Shown in pieces: positions 48,599-57,864 of a DNA stretch of 64,000 nt. The DNA is taken from assembly GCF_014145675.1 (NCBI RefSeq), contig NZ_JACGZW010000007.1, forward strand, positions 124,001 to 188,000, given 5' to 3'. The position numbers and the translations under genes are program-made. Origin of the DNA: Amycolatopsis dendrobii (lineage in GTDB: Bacteria > Actinomycetota > Actinomycetes > Mycobacteriales > Pseudonocardiaceae). The notes below the pieces were generated by a model. That model was not told the origin of the DNA. It made no database searches and saw nothing but the letters and a program-made list of their open reading frames with translations. Position 1 is the stretch's first letter, and each line of letters opens with the position of its first letter.

Positions 48599-49540
48599 GT
48601 GCGCTCGCCGCTGCTGTGGACGTTGATCGCGTCCGTGGCACTGCTGTGCGGGGTCGGTGGCTGGTTGCTCACCGACCCCGCGACGAGCCGCAGCGAAGCG
48701 CTGAAAACCGCCGGCCTCGCCGGTGGCGCGGTCGTGGCGCTGTACGCACTGTGGCTCAACGATCGCCGTCGCCGCGTCGAGGAGGCGCGGCAGGTGATCG
48801 AGCAGCAGCGGCACGACGTCGACCGCGAGCGGATCTCCGACGAGCGGTTCGCCAAGGCGGTCGAATTGCTCGGCCACGAGGCCGATCAGGTGCGGGTGGG
48901 GGCGTTGCACGCGCTGGCCGGGCTGGCACGGACGCGGCCGGAGTATCGGCAGACCGTGCTGGACGTGCTGTGTTCTTATCTGCGGCGGCCGTTCACGCAC
49001 GGCCGCTATGCCAAGTCGGAAAAGAGCGGCACTCCGGAAGAGGAACGCGAGCTGCAGGTGCGGCTCACCGCGCAACGGCTCATCCGGGATCTGCTGCCAC
49101 CGTCCGATGTGGACGGGCCAGGGCCGGATCTCGATCTGACCGGCGCGGTGCTGGAGTATTTCGACCTTTCCCACCGCCGGATCGGCGGACTGCTGCTGCG
49201 GCACGCTTCGCTGTACAGCAGCACGAATCTCAGCGGCTGCGTCTTCACCGGGCAGGTCTATTTCACCGCCGCGGGCACCGGGCCCGGCCGTCTGGTGGGC
49301 GTTTTCCGTTGCCGCGGAACGACTTTCCTCGACCGGGCCTGGTTCTCCGGCACCGAGTTTTCCGAGCGGGCCGACTTTTCCGGCACCGCCTTCGCCGGGC
49401 GGACCACCTTCAAGGGTGCGACTTTCGCGAAGGAAGTCCTGTTCGGCGGGACGACTTTCGCGAACGCGACGGAGGCGCGGCCGCCGGACGGATGGGAACT
49501 GAAACCGCAGAATGGCGGCTATGTCGCGGTGCCGATCTGA
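48599..49540 (+). CDS. Pentapeptide-repeat-like membrane protein
   Basis: 313 residues from a GTG. Two TM helices (about 5-25 and 38-55) are followed by a charged coiled coil (RRRRVEEARQVIEQQRHDVDRERISDERFAKAVELLGHEADQVRVGALHALAGLAR). The C-terminal region has weak A(N/D)(L/F)xx-type repeats: LSGCVFTGQVYF, FSERADFSGTAFAGRTTFKGATF. The plan is widespread in actinomycetes; the function is unknown. It lies 4 bases after the previous gene and may be co-transcribed. Confidence 0.8.
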   Translation: MRSPLLWTLIASVALLCGVGGWLLTDPATSRSEALKTAGLAGGAVVALYALWLNDRRRRVEEARQVIEQQRHDVDRERISDERFAKAVELLGHEADQVRVGALHALAGLARTRPEYRQTVLDVLCSYLRRPFTHGRYAKSEKSGTPEEERELQVRLTAQRLIRDLLPPSDVDGPGPDLDLTGAVLEYFDLSHRRIGGLLLRHASLYSSTNLSGCVFTGQVYFTAAGTGPGRLVGVFRCRGTTFLDRAWFSGTEFSERADFSGTAFAGRTTFKGATFAKEVLFGGTTFANATEARPPDGWELKPQNGGYVAVPI

Positions 49541-49556
49541 GTAGCATCAAGAAACC

Positions 49557-50219
49557 GTGGACGTCTACGAAGCGGTGCGTTCCCGGCGGTCTGTCCGCGG
49601 CTTCCTCGGCAAGCCAGTACCCGGCGAAGTCCTGACCCGAGTCCTCACCACGGCGTTGCGCGCCCCTTCCGGGGGAAATCTGCAGCCGTGGCGGATTTAC
49701 GTCCTGTCCGGCGCGAAGCTGGCCGAGCTGAAATACCTGGTCGGGGAGCGCATCGCGGACGGCGATACCGGCGATCCGCCTCAGGTGCTGCCCTATCCGC
49801 CAGCCCTGCCCGAGCAGTACGCGCGGCGGATGGAGGAGCTAGGAGCGCTGCGCTACGGCGCGGTCGGGGTCGCGCGGGAGGACCACGCGGGCCGCGAGCG
49901 GGTCCGGGTCCGGAATTGGGACTGCTTCGGCGCTCCGGTCGCGCTGTTCTGCTACCTGAACGAACAGATGCTTCCCCCGCAATGGCTGGACGCGGGGATG
50001 TTCCTGCAGACCGTGATGCTGCTGCTCCGCGGGGAAGGGCTCGACAGCTGCGCGCAGATCGCGTGGGGCCGTTACCACCGGAGCGTCACGGCGATCGCGG
50101 AGCCGCCGGCCGGATATGTCCTCGGCTGCGGCATGTCGATCGGATATGCCGATCCGGACGAGCCTCGGCCAGCGATTCCGCGGGCAGAGCTGGCGGAGGC
50201 GGTCACCTTCCGGTCGTGA
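49557..50219 (+). CDS. Nitroreductase-family flavoprotein
   Basis: 220 residues. The FMN-binding signature is SRRSVRGF (N-terminus), and APSGGNLQPW is typical of the family. It reduces nitroaromatic or quinone substrates with NAD(P)H; the physiological substrate is unknown. Its TGA lies inside a palindromic repeat, as in the ParB-like gene at 25563. Confidence 0.88.
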   Translation: MDVYEAVRSRRSVRGFLGKPVPGEVLTRVLTTALRAPSGGNLQPWRIYVLSGAKLAELKYLVGERIADGDTGDPPQVLPYPPALPEQYARRMEELGALRYGAVGVAREDHAGRERVRVRNWDCFGAPVALFCYLNEQMLPPQWLDAGMFLQTVMLLLRGEGLDSCAQIAWGRYHRSVTAIAEPPAGYVLGCGMSIGYADPDEPRPAIPRAELAEAVTFRS

Positions 50220-50251
50220 GTGCCGGTGCCGGTCAGCACCGGCACTCACGA
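50214..50251. repeat. Palindrome overlapping a stop codon (GTGAGTG type, second copy)
   Basis: A perfect 16-bp stem TCGTGAGTGCCGGTGC with a 6-base loop covers the nitroreductase TGA and ends 4 bases before the purL stop. It shares the TCGTGAGTG / CACTCACGA arms with the element at 25959. Confidence 0.85.
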
Positions 50252-50255
50252 GGGC

Positions 50256-52562
50256 TCAGTCGAACAGAGCCGGGAGCGTCTTCTCCCAAGTCTCGCGGAG
50301 CTCCTCAAGGGAGAACTCCGTGATGCCCTGGATCTCCAGCGTTCCGGAATCCGGGTCGACGACGCCGGTCTTGCGCCACGGCAGGCCGCGGGCGGTGCAC
50401 ATCTCGGTGAACCGCAGCTCCTCCGTGCGCGGGACCGCCACCAGAACGCGGCCGGACGACTCGGAGAACAGCTGCACGAACGGGTCCTGGTCGCGGTCGA
50501 GGAACACCCGGGCCCCGCACTGTCCGATGAGGACAGTCTCGGTGAGGGCCTGTGCCAGACCGCCGTCGGCGAGGTCGTGCGCGGCGGAGATCATGCCGTC
50601 GCGCGAACCGGCGACCAGGACGTCGGCCAGCAGCTTCTCGCGGGCCAGGTCGACGCGGGGCGGGACGCCGCCGAGGTGCCCGTGCAGTTCGCGGGCCCAG
50701 GCCGAACCGTCCAGCTCGTCGTGGGTGTCGCCGAGCAGCAGCAGGGTCTCGCCCGCTTCCGCGCCGATGCCGGTCGGGATGCGGCGGGTGACGTCGTCGA
50801 TCACGCCGAGCACCGCGATCACCGGGGTCGGCAGGATCGCCGTGTCGCCGGTCTGGTTGAAGAAGCTGACGTTGCCGCCGGTGACCGGGATGCCCAGCTC
50901 GACGCACGCGTCGGCGAGACCGTGCACGGCCTGCTCGAACTGCCACATCACGCCCGGGTCGGTCGGGGCGCCGAAGTTGAGGCAGTCGGAGACCGCGACC
51001 GGGGTCGCGCCGCCGGTGGCGACGTTCCGGTACGCCTCGGCGAGCGCGAGCTGCGCGCCGCGGTACGGGTCGAGGTAGACGAACTTCGCGTTGCAGTCGG
51101 TGGCCACCGAGACGCCGCGGTTGCTCTCCTCGTCGATCCGGATCATGCCCGAGTCGGACGGCTGGGACAGCACCGAGTTGCCGCGCACGTAGCGGTCGTA
51201 CTGCGCGGTCACCCATTCCTTCGACGCCTGGTTCGGCGACGCGATGAGCTTCAGGAAGTCCGCGCGCAGTTCCTCCGGCGTCGACGGACGCGGCAGCTTC
51301 GCGGACGTGTCGGCGATCAGGCCGTCCTGGAACGCGGGACGCTCGATCGGGCGGTCGTACACCGGACCCTGATGCGCGACGGTGTGCGCGGGCACGTCGA
51401 CCACGATCTCGTCGTTCCAGGTGATCACGAGGTGCTCGCCGTCGGTGACCTCGCCGATGTCGGTGGCGATGACGTCCCACTTCGCGCAAACGGCCATGAA
51501 CGCCTCGACGTTCTCCGGCGCGACGACCGCGCACATGCGCTCCTGCGATTCGCTGGAGAGCACCTCGGCGGGCGTCATCCCGGTGGCGCGCAACGGAACC
51601 CGGTCGAGGTAGATGTGCATGCCGCCGTCGCCCGCCGCGGCCAGCTCGGACGTCGCGCAGGACAGCCCGGCCCCGCCGAGGTCCTGGATGCCGACGACCA
51701 GCTTCTCCCGGAACAGGTCGAGGCAGCACTCGATGAGCACCTTCTCGGTGAACGGGTCGCCGACCTGCACGCTGGGCAGCTTCCGTCGTCCGGACGCGGA
51801 TTCGTCGCCGGAGAAGGTGTCGCTGGCGAGCACGGACACGCCGCCGATGCCGTCGAGACCGGTACGCGCGCCGAACAGGATGATCTTGTTGCCCGCACCG
51901 GATGCGAACGCCAGGTGCAGATCCTCGGCGCGCATCGCACCGACGCACAGCGCGTTGACCAGCGGGTTGCCCGCGTAGGACGGGTCGAAGACCAGCTCGC
52001 CGCCGATGTTCGGCAGGCCGAGGCAGTTGCCGTAGCCGCCGACGCCCGCGACTACGCCGGGCAGCACGCGCTTGGTGTCCGGCGCGTTGGCCGGGCCGAA
52101 GCGCAGCGCGTCCTGCACCGCGAGCGGCCGCGCGCCCATCGCCATGATGTCGCGCACGATGCCGCCGACGCCGGTGGCCGCGCCCTGGTACGGCTCCACA
52201 TAGGACGGATGGTTGTGGCTTTCCACTTTGAAGGTGACCGCCCAGCCGTCGCCGATGTCGACGACGCCCGCGTTCTCGCCGATGCCGGCCAGCATTTTGG
52301 CCTTCATCTCGTCGGTGGCGGTCTCGCCGAAGTAGCGCAGATGCTTCTTCGAGGACTTGTAGGAGCAGTGCTCGCTCCACATCACCGAGTACATCGCGAG
52401 CTCGGCGTCGGTGGGCCGGCGGCCGAGGATTTCCCGGATCCGCGCGTACTCGTCTTCGGCGAGGCCGAGTTCGACGTACGGCTGGCTCGTTTCCGGGGTC
52501 GCCGCGGCCACTGCGGTGGTGTCAACTGTGCTGGTCACGGTGTCCGTGTCAGGGTTCGCCAC
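50256..52562 (-). CDS. purL: Phosphoribosylformylglycinamidine synthase subunit PurL
   Basis: 768 residues, the small (smPurL) form without a glutaminase domain. SVMWSEHCSYKSSKKHL is at about 60-75, with VESHNHPSYVEPYQGAATGVGGI, GIQDLGGAGLSCATSEL and FSESSGRVLV. It converts FGAR to FGAM with PurQ and PurS, encoded at 58348-59261 on the same strand. The GTG at 52562 is chosen because TAGTCT ends 7 bases upstream. Convergent with the nitroreductase. Confidence 0.96.
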   Translation of the reverse strand: MANPDTDTVTSTVDTTAVAAATPETSQPYVELGLAEDEYARIREILGRRPTDAELAMYSVMWSEHCSYKSSKKHLRYFGETATDEMKAKMLAGIGENAGVVDIGDGWAVTFKVESHNHPSYVEPYQGAATGVGGIVRDIMAMGARPLAVQDALRFGPANAPDTKRVLPGVVAGVGGYGNCLGLPNIGGELVFDPSYAGNPLVNALCVGAMRAEDLHLAFASGAGNKIILFGARTGLDGIGGVSVLASDTFSGDESASGRRKLPSVQVGDPFTEKVLIECCLDLFREKLVVGIQDLGGAGLSCATSELAAAGDGGMHIYLDRVPLRATGMTPAEVLSSESQERMCAVVAPENVEAFMAVCAKWDVIATDIGEVTDGEHLVITWNDEIVVDVPAHTVAHQGPVYDRPIERPAFQDGLIADTSAKLPRPSTPEELRADFLKLIASPNQASKEWVTAQYDRYVRGNSVLSQPSDSGMIRIDEESNRGVSVATDCNAKFVYLDPYRGAQLALAEAYRNVATGGATPVAVSDCLNFGAPTDPGVMWQFEQAVHGLADACVELGIPVTGGNVSFFNQTGDTAILPTPVIAVLGVIDDVTRRIPTGIGAEAGETLLLLGDTHDELDGSAWARELHGHLGGVPPRVDLAREKLLADVLVAGSRDGMISAAHDLADGGLAQALTETVLIGQCGARVFLDRDQDPFVQLFSESSGRVLVAVPRTEELRFTEMCTARGLPWRKTGVVDPDSGTLEIQGITEFSLEELRETWEKTLPALFD

Positions 52563-52575
52563 AAGGCCAAGACTA
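52563..52575 (-). promoter_or_regulatory. -10 region of purL
   Basis: TAGTCT (52575-52570) followed by 7 bases and then GTG, suggesting a leaderless purL mRNA. Confidence 0.5.
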
Positions 52576-52670
52576 CGTGTCGGCCGGGTCACACCCGCAG
52601 CCGCCCGGCCTGGTCCGCCGGGGATAAATCAGTCGCGCTGGACACTCCCGGCGGCTTAGCGTCAGTGATC

Positions 52671-54305
52671 GTGCTTTCCGCCACGTACCGCTTTCCCGAC
52701 ATCCGACTCCCAGAACGTCCGACGCCGGTCCGGTATCTGCTGGCGGTCCTGCGCGCACGGCCGGGGCTCGTCCTCGCCGCGATCGTCACCGGGGCCGGCT
52801 GGTCGCTGCCGAGCGCCCTGCTGCCGCTGGTGATCGGCCGGGGCGTCGGGGCGATCGCCGCGGGCGACTCGTCCGCGCTGTGGCGCTGGGCGCTGATCGC
52901 GGCCGCGCTCGGCGTGACGCAGGCGCTGCTCGGCACCGGACTGCACTTCGCTTCGTACGGCATGTGGATCCACGGCGCGGGCACCACCCAACGCCTGGTC
53001 ACCGACCACACGACCCGGATCGGCGCGTCCCTGCGCGACGCCACCACCACCGGCAACGTCGTCGCGGTCACGTCGTCGGACATGAACTGGGTCGGCAACG
53101 CGTTCGAGGTCATCGGCCGCACGTTCGGTTCGATCGTGGCGTTCGTGGTCATCGGGATCGCGATGCTCGGCACCTCGCCGGTGCTGGGCACGATCGCGCT
53201 GGTCGGCGTCCCGCTCGCGGTGCTCGGCATCGGTCCGCTGCTCGCGCCGCTGCAGAAGCGGAAAACCGCGCAGCGGGAGAATCTGAGCGAGGTGAACGCG
53301 CTCGGCGCGGACATCGTGTCCGGGCTGCGGATCCTGCGCGGCGTCGGCGGCGAACGGCGGTTCCTCGCCCGGTTCCGCGACGCCAGCCAGCTGGTGCGGC
53401 GCTCCGGGGTCGAGGTCGGGCGCAGTGAATCCTGGCTGGCGGGCGCGGAGGTGCTGCTGCCCGGTCTGGTCACCGTGGCGATCACCTGGCTGGGCGCGCG
53501 GCTCGCGCTCGACGGCACGATCAGCGTCGGCGAACTGGTGGCGTTCTACGGGCTTTCGGCGTTCCTGGTGGTGCCGGTCGCCACGGCGACCGAACAGGTC
53601 AGCTCGCTCAGTTCGGGGCTGGTCGCGGCGCGCAAGGTGTGCGGGCTGCTGGCTCTGCGGCCGAAGCTCGCCGAGCCGGTGTCGCCGCAGCCGCTGCCGG
53701 ACGGACCGCTGGAGCTGGTGGACACCGCCAGCGGAATCCGGATCGCGCCGGGCAAGCTGACGGTGGTCGACCTTGGCGCCGAGGCGGAGGCGATCGCCGC
53801 GCGGATGAGCCGGTTCGCGGACGCGGACGAGGGCGAACAGGCGCTGATCGGCGGGGTACCCGCGGATCGCGTCGCGATCGCCGAACTGCGCAGGCGGGTG
53901 GTGTACGCGCACAACCAGGACCTGTGGTTTTCCGGTGTGCTGCGCGATCAGCTGACCCCGGAGCACCCGCGCGGGGTCGACATCTTCTCGGCGCTGCGCG
54001 CAGCGGACGCCGAGGACATCATCGAGGCCCTGCCGCGCGGCGTCGACGAGCTGATCGGCGAACGCGGCCGCGAGGTGTCCGGCGGACAGCGGCAGCGGCT
54101 GAGCCTGGCCCGCGCGCTGGCGATGGACTCCGACGTGCTGCTGCTCGACGAGCCGACGTCGGCGGTCGACGCGCACACCGAGGCCCGGATCACCCAGCGC
54201 ACCAAGGAATTGCGGACCGGAAGGACCACGGTGGTGTTCAGCCAGAGTCCACTGTGGAGGAACGTGGCCGACGAGGTCGTGCACGGAAAGGCAGTGACGG
54301 TATGA
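52671..54305 (+). CDS. ABC exporter subunit A (NBD lacking Walker A)
   Basis: About 544 residues. An N-terminal six-helix ABC exporter TMD is followed by an NBD with an unusual set of motifs. The P-loop is absent: the region reads VVDLGAEAEAIAARM instead of G-x-x-G-x-G-K-S. The signature VSGGQRQRLSLARAL and Walker B VLLLDEPTSAVD are intact. The H-loop is VVFSQSP without His. Alone it cannot hydrolyse ATP; it must pair with the adjacent gene. The start is uncertain (GTG 52665 or 52671); the -10 TAGCGT, 8 bases before 52671, favours the latter. Confidence 0.9.
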   Translation: MLSATYRFPDIRLPERPTPVRYLLAVLRARPGLVLAAIVTGAGWSLPSALLPLVIGRGVGAIAAGDSSALWRWALIAAALGVTQALLGTGLHFASYGMWIHGAGTTQRLVTDHTTRIGASLRDATTTGNVVAVTSSDMNWVGNAFEVIGRTFGSIVAFVVIGIAMLGTSPVLGTIALVGVPLAVLGIGPLLAPLQKRKTAQRENLSEVNALGADIVSGLRILRGVGGERRFLARFRDASQLVRRSGVEVGRSESWLAGAEVLLPGLVTVAITWLGARLALDGTISVGELVAFYGLSAFLVVPVATATEQVSSLSSGLVAARKVCGLLALRPKLAEPVSPQPLPDGPLELVDTASGIRIAPGKLTVVDLGAEAEAIAARMSRFADADEGEQALIGGVPADRVAIAELRRRVVYAHNQDLWFSGVLRDQLTPEHPRGVDIFSALRAADAEDIIEALPRGVDELIGERGREVSGGQRQRLSLARALAMDSDVLLLDEPTSAVDAHTEARITQRTKELRTGRTTVVFSQSPLWRNVADEVVHGKAVTV

Positions 54306-56044
54306 CGACGCGGCTCCCGCTGGCGTCGAAACGCGAAGTGCGGCGCTGGGCGAAACGCGTGGCGGTCGAGCACCGGCGCGAGTTCTCCGTGATGCTCGGG
54401 CTGTTCTGCCTGGCCACCGTGGTCGGGCTGGCCGGTCCGCAGTTGCTCGGCAAGCTTGTGGACGGCGTGGTCGAACACGGCACGACGCTGCAGGTGGACC
54501 TGCTGGCAGTGGCGTTCGTGGTGGTGCTCGTGCTGCAGGCGTGGGCGAGGAAGGCGGCGCGGCTGCGCGGCCGGATGTTCGGCGAGCGGGTGCTGGCGCA
54601 GACCCGCGAACGGTTCGTCACGAACGCGCTCGACCTGCCGCTCGGCACTGTCGAGGCGGCCGGCACCGGCGACCTGCTCAGCCGGGCGACCACCGACATC
54701 AACCGGCTGGACGTCGCGGTGCGGTTCGCCGCGCCGGAGATCCTGATCGCCGCGGTAACCCTGCTGTTCACCACCATCGCGATGATCGTGACCTCGCCGC
54801 TGCTCGCGCTGGCCCTGCTGGTGGCGGTTCCGATCCTGGTGCCGGTGAACATCTGGTATCAGCGGAAGATCCCGAGCGCGTTCGCGTGGATGCTCGACCG
54901 CTGGGGCGATCTGCAGTCGATCACCCACGAGACCGTGGAGGGCGCGCGGACGTCGGAGGCGCTCAGCCTCACCGAACGGCGAGTCCGCGCCGGGCATCAC
55001 GCGCTCGACCAGGCGACGCTCGGCGAACGCCGGATGCGTGCGCTGCAGATGCGCTGGCTGCCGTCGCTCGAGATCAGCTACGTGCTGCCGATCGCCGCGC
55101 TCCTGCTGCTGGGTTTGTTCGCCTACAGCCAGGGCTGGGCCGGGCTCGGCACGATCACCACGATGCTGGCGTACGCGCAGGCGATGACCGCTCCGCTCAG
55201 CGAGGCGTTGTTCTGGCTGGAGGACTTGCAGGTCGCGATAGCCGCGACGCGCCGGATCATCGGCGTGCAGCCGGCCGAATCGGCGGACAAAGTCACCGAG
55301 GTGCCGCGCGGGCGCGACATCGAGGTGCGCGACGTCCGGTTCGGCTACACCTCCGACCGCGAGGTGCTGCACGGCATCAGTTTGAGCGTGCCGCGAGGAG
55401 AACGGCTGGCGATCGTCGGGCCGTCCGGTGCGGGCAAGTCGACGCTGGGCAGGCTGCTGGCCGGGATCTCGGCGCCGACGGCGGGTTCGATCCGCGTCGG
55501 CGGCACCGAGGTGTCGACACTCGCGGACGACGTGCTGCGCGGCGAGGTTCTGCTGCTGACGCAGGAGCACCACACGTTTTCCGGCACGCTGCGCGAAAAC
55601 CTGGCGCTGCCCGCCCGGCGCGACGGCGGGGATTGGACCGACGAGGAACTGATGGCCGCGCTCGCATCCGCCGGTGCCGCGGAGTGGGCGGCCGGGCTGC
55701 CGGACGGGCTGGACACGAAGCTCGGCTCAGGCGCGTACGCGGTTCCGGCCGGTCTCGCGCAGCAACTGGCGCTGGCCCGGGTCGTGCTGGCCGACCCGCA
55801 CACGCTGGTGCTGGACGAGGCGACCTCGCTGCTGGACACCGGTTCGGCGCGCGAGCTGGAACGGTCGCTGAACGCGGTGCTCGAAGGCCGCACAGTGATC
55901 GCGATCGCGCACCGGCTGCACACGGCCGCTGCGGCGGACCGGGTCGCGGTGGTCGAGGGCGGCCGGATCACCGAGCTCGGCCCGCATCAGGACCTGATCG
56001 CGGCTGGCGGCCCGTACTCGCGGCTGGTTGAGGCGGCGAGCTAA
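54302..56044 (+). CDS. ABC exporter subunit B (NBD with degenerate signature)
   Basis: 580 residues. The TMD (about 25-310) is followed by an NBD with intact Walker A GPSGAGKST, Walker B TLVLDEATSLLD and the H-loop His in IAIAHRLH. The signature is degenerate, VPAGLAQQLALAR rather than LSGGQ. It overlaps subunit A by 4 bases (ATGA). Together the pair has one complete ATP site (B Walker A plus A signature) and one dead site, an extreme version of asymmetric heterodimeric exporters. The exported compound is unknown. Confidence 0.92.
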   Translation: MTTRLPLASKREVRRWAKRVAVEHRREFSVMLGLFCLATVVGLAGPQLLGKLVDGVVEHGTTLQVDLLAVAFVVVLVLQAWARKAARLRGRMFGERVLAQTRERFVTNALDLPLGTVEAAGTGDLLSRATTDINRLDVAVRFAAPEILIAAVTLLFTTIAMIVTSPLLALALLVAVPILVPVNIWYQRKIPSAFAWMLDRWGDLQSITHETVEGARTSEALSLTERRVRAGHHALDQATLGERRMRALQMRWLPSLEISYVLPIAALLLLGLFAYSQGWAGLGTITTMLAYAQAMTAPLSEALFWLEDLQVAIAATRRIIGVQPAESADKVTEVPRGRDIEVRDVRFGYTSDREVLHGISLSVPRGERLAIVGPSGAGKSTLGRLLAGISAPTAGSIRVGGTEVSTLADDVLRGEVLLLTQEHHTFSGTLRENLALPARRDGGDWTDEELMAALASAGAAEWAAGLPDGLDTKLGSGAYAVPAGLAQQLALARVVLADPHTLVLDEATSLLDTGSARELERSLNAVLEGRTVIAIAHRLHTAAAADRVAVVEGGRITELGPHQDLIAAGGPYSRLVEAAS

Positions 56045-56152
56045 AGCGCGATTCCCGGACGACAAATCTGGCGCGGCGAAAGCTGCCGCGGAACTTTGGT
56101 GAGATCAGATTTCCCCAAATACACTACCCGCATCGAAAGGGGGGAGCGGGTA

Positions 56153-57502
56153 GTGATTGAGAAAATGGGTGGCCGGCGGGCTCTCCTCGCAAGCTCGGCA
56201 TTTCTGGCCGCCGTGGTGATCGCGGCGATCGCGGTACCGCTCGCACTCAACAGCGGCACGGTGCCCGGCCACGCGATCGCGGTGTCCCAGGCGGGTCCGT
56301 GGCAGCTGGGATCGGACCGGGTCCCGCCCTACGAGAACGGCATCGATTCCTGGGTCGTGGGCGACGATCTGGTGCTGGTGAACGACACCTATGCGGTCGC
56401 GTACGCACGGAGCGACGGCAAGGAACGCTGGAGGATCCCCTCCCCCTCCGGCCATTTCTGCGGGGCGAGCACCTCTGTCGTCGATAACCACATCGCCGTC
56501 GGCTATGGGGATCTCTGCTCGAGCGCGGCCGTGCTGGATGTCAACGCGGGAAAGCTGCTGTGGCAGCGGGCAATGCCCATCACCTCGTCGGGAAGCCCAT
56601 CGGAGGCGAAACTCGACGAGCACGCAGTGCTGGAGATCGTCGGCGGTTCGGTCGTGGTCGTGCACTACCAACAACTTCTCGGGCTGGACGCGGCCACCGG
56701 CGCCGTCCGCTGGTCCGAGGTCACGCCACCGACCGACGAGAAGGTGTACTCGAACTGCATCCCGTCGGACGGGATGCCGCGGAGCACGGACTTCGTGCTG
56801 CTGTCCCACTGCAGCGCCAAAGACTCCGGCGACGACTTGTACGTCGCCGTTGCCGTCGATCCCGCGACCGGAAAACCCAAGCAGCACAACGAGTTCGTGA
56901 AGAGCAAGTCCTACCTCACGATGGCGTGGGTGAGCGCGTCGCCACTGGTCGCCTACCTCAGCGATGCATCGAAAGGGGTGTACGAAACTCTCGACGACTC
57001 GCTCGAACCGGTTTCCACCATCGAGGCCGGAGACGCGTTGAACGGCTTCATGGGCGACGTCGGATTCGGCTACAGCCTGAGCGGGATCTCCAACGGCACG
57101 TCACATCGACGTTCGCGAGCACTCGTCACGGGCACCACGATGCTCGCGCTGACAAGCCCGCAGAAGCCCAATCGCCTCGCCGCGTTCGACCTCCGCACCG
57201 GTGCCAAACGCTGGGAAGCCCCGGCGCCCGGCGGCGGCATTGTCGCGGCACCGCTCGCGGTGGACCACGGGCAGGTGATCGCCGTGGTCTCCGCTGGCCA
57301 GGACAGTCCCGATCAGCGCATCGTCAAGTTCTCACTGGACACCGGAGCTGTGACTCCCGTGCGCACGGTCTCGCTCAGGGGTTCCGGCGATCGCCGCTTG
57401 GCACCGTGGTTCTGCCGTTTGTTCTGGGCAGACGGGGTCGTTTTCGGAGTCCGCGGGATCTACAGCGGGCAGTCCGCGGCACTGGTGTTCCGGCTCGGCT
57501 GA
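56153..57502 (+). CDS. Membrane-anchored PQQ-like beta-propeller protein
   Basis: 449 residues from a GTG with a GGGGGAG site upstream. One N-terminal TM or uncleaved signal (LLASSAFLAAVVIAAIAVPLAL) is followed by repeated beta-propeller blades: YAVAYARSDGKERWRIPSP, AVLDVNAGKLLWQRAMP, LGLDAATGAVRWSEV, AAFDLRTGAKRWEAPAP. The fold resembles BamB-type PQQ-like propellers without PQQ-binding evidence. It lies between the ABC exporter and a broken copy of that exporter's 3' end. Confidence 0.82.
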   Translation: MIEKMGGRRALLASSAFLAAVVIAAIAVPLALNSGTVPGHAIAVSQAGPWQLGSDRVPPYENGIDSWVVGDDLVLVNDTYAVAYARSDGKERWRIPSPSGHFCGASTSVVDNHIAVGYGDLCSSAAVLDVNAGKLLWQRAMPITSSGSPSEAKLDEHAVLEIVGGSVVVVHYQQLLGLDAATGAVRWSEVTPPTDEKVYSNCIPSDGMPRSTDFVLLSHCSAKDSGDDLYVAVAVDPATGKPKQHNEFVKSKSYLTMAWVSASPLVAYLSDASKGVYETLDDSLEPVSTIEAGDALNGFMGDVGFGYSLSGISNGTSHRRSRALVTGTTMLALTSPQKPNRLAAFDLRTGAKRWEAPAPGGGIVAAPLAVDHGQVIAVVSAGQDSPDQRIVKFSLDTGAVTPVRTVSLRGSGDRRLAPWFCRLFWADGVVFGVRGIYSGQSAALVFRLG

Positions 57503-57523
57503 ACACGGTCAGCCCAGCCCAAG

Positions 57524-57576
57524 TCCGTGAAGGGAACTGTGCGGGACTCAGAGTCCCGGCTGGTTCCCTTCACGGA
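57524..57576. repeat. Nested palindrome (CCGTGAAGGGAAC type)
   Basis: Outer arms TCCGTGAAGGGAAC / GTTCCCTTCACGGA enclose GGGACT-CAG-AGTCCC. It sits 22 bases past the beta-propeller stop and ends 2 bases before a duplicated fragment of the ABC gene. Confidence 0.85.
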
Positions 57577-57577
57577 T

Positions 57578-57748
57578 CTGGACGAGGCGACGTCTCTGCT
57601 GGACACCGGTTCGGCGCGAGAGCTGGAACGATCGCTGAACGCGGTGCTCGAAGGCCGCACAGTGATCGAGATCACGGAGCTCGGCCCACATCAGGACTTG
57701 ATCGCGGCGGGTGGTTCTTGATCAAGCCTGGTCGAGGCGGCCAGCTGA
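57578..57748 (+). pseudogene. Truncated duplicate of the ABC exporter subunit B 3' end
   Basis: The segment reads DEATSLLDTGSARELERSLNAVLEGRTVI, then jumps (63 bases deleted in frame) to EITELGPHQDLIAAGG. It then has an in-frame TGA where subunit B has Tyr, and continues to LVEAAS and stop. It matches 55812-56044 of subunit B, with scattered silent differences. It has no start and no promoter of its own, so it is a remnant. Confidence 0.9.
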
Positions 57749-57864
57749 GCAGTGTTATCTGCCGCTGCTTCGCCGAGGCAGCAAGCTGAATCCGGAATGT
57801 TCGCCATAAATCCGGCGTTGGCCTCAAGCGGATCCTGATCTTCCTAGCCTGGGGGTGACGCCGG

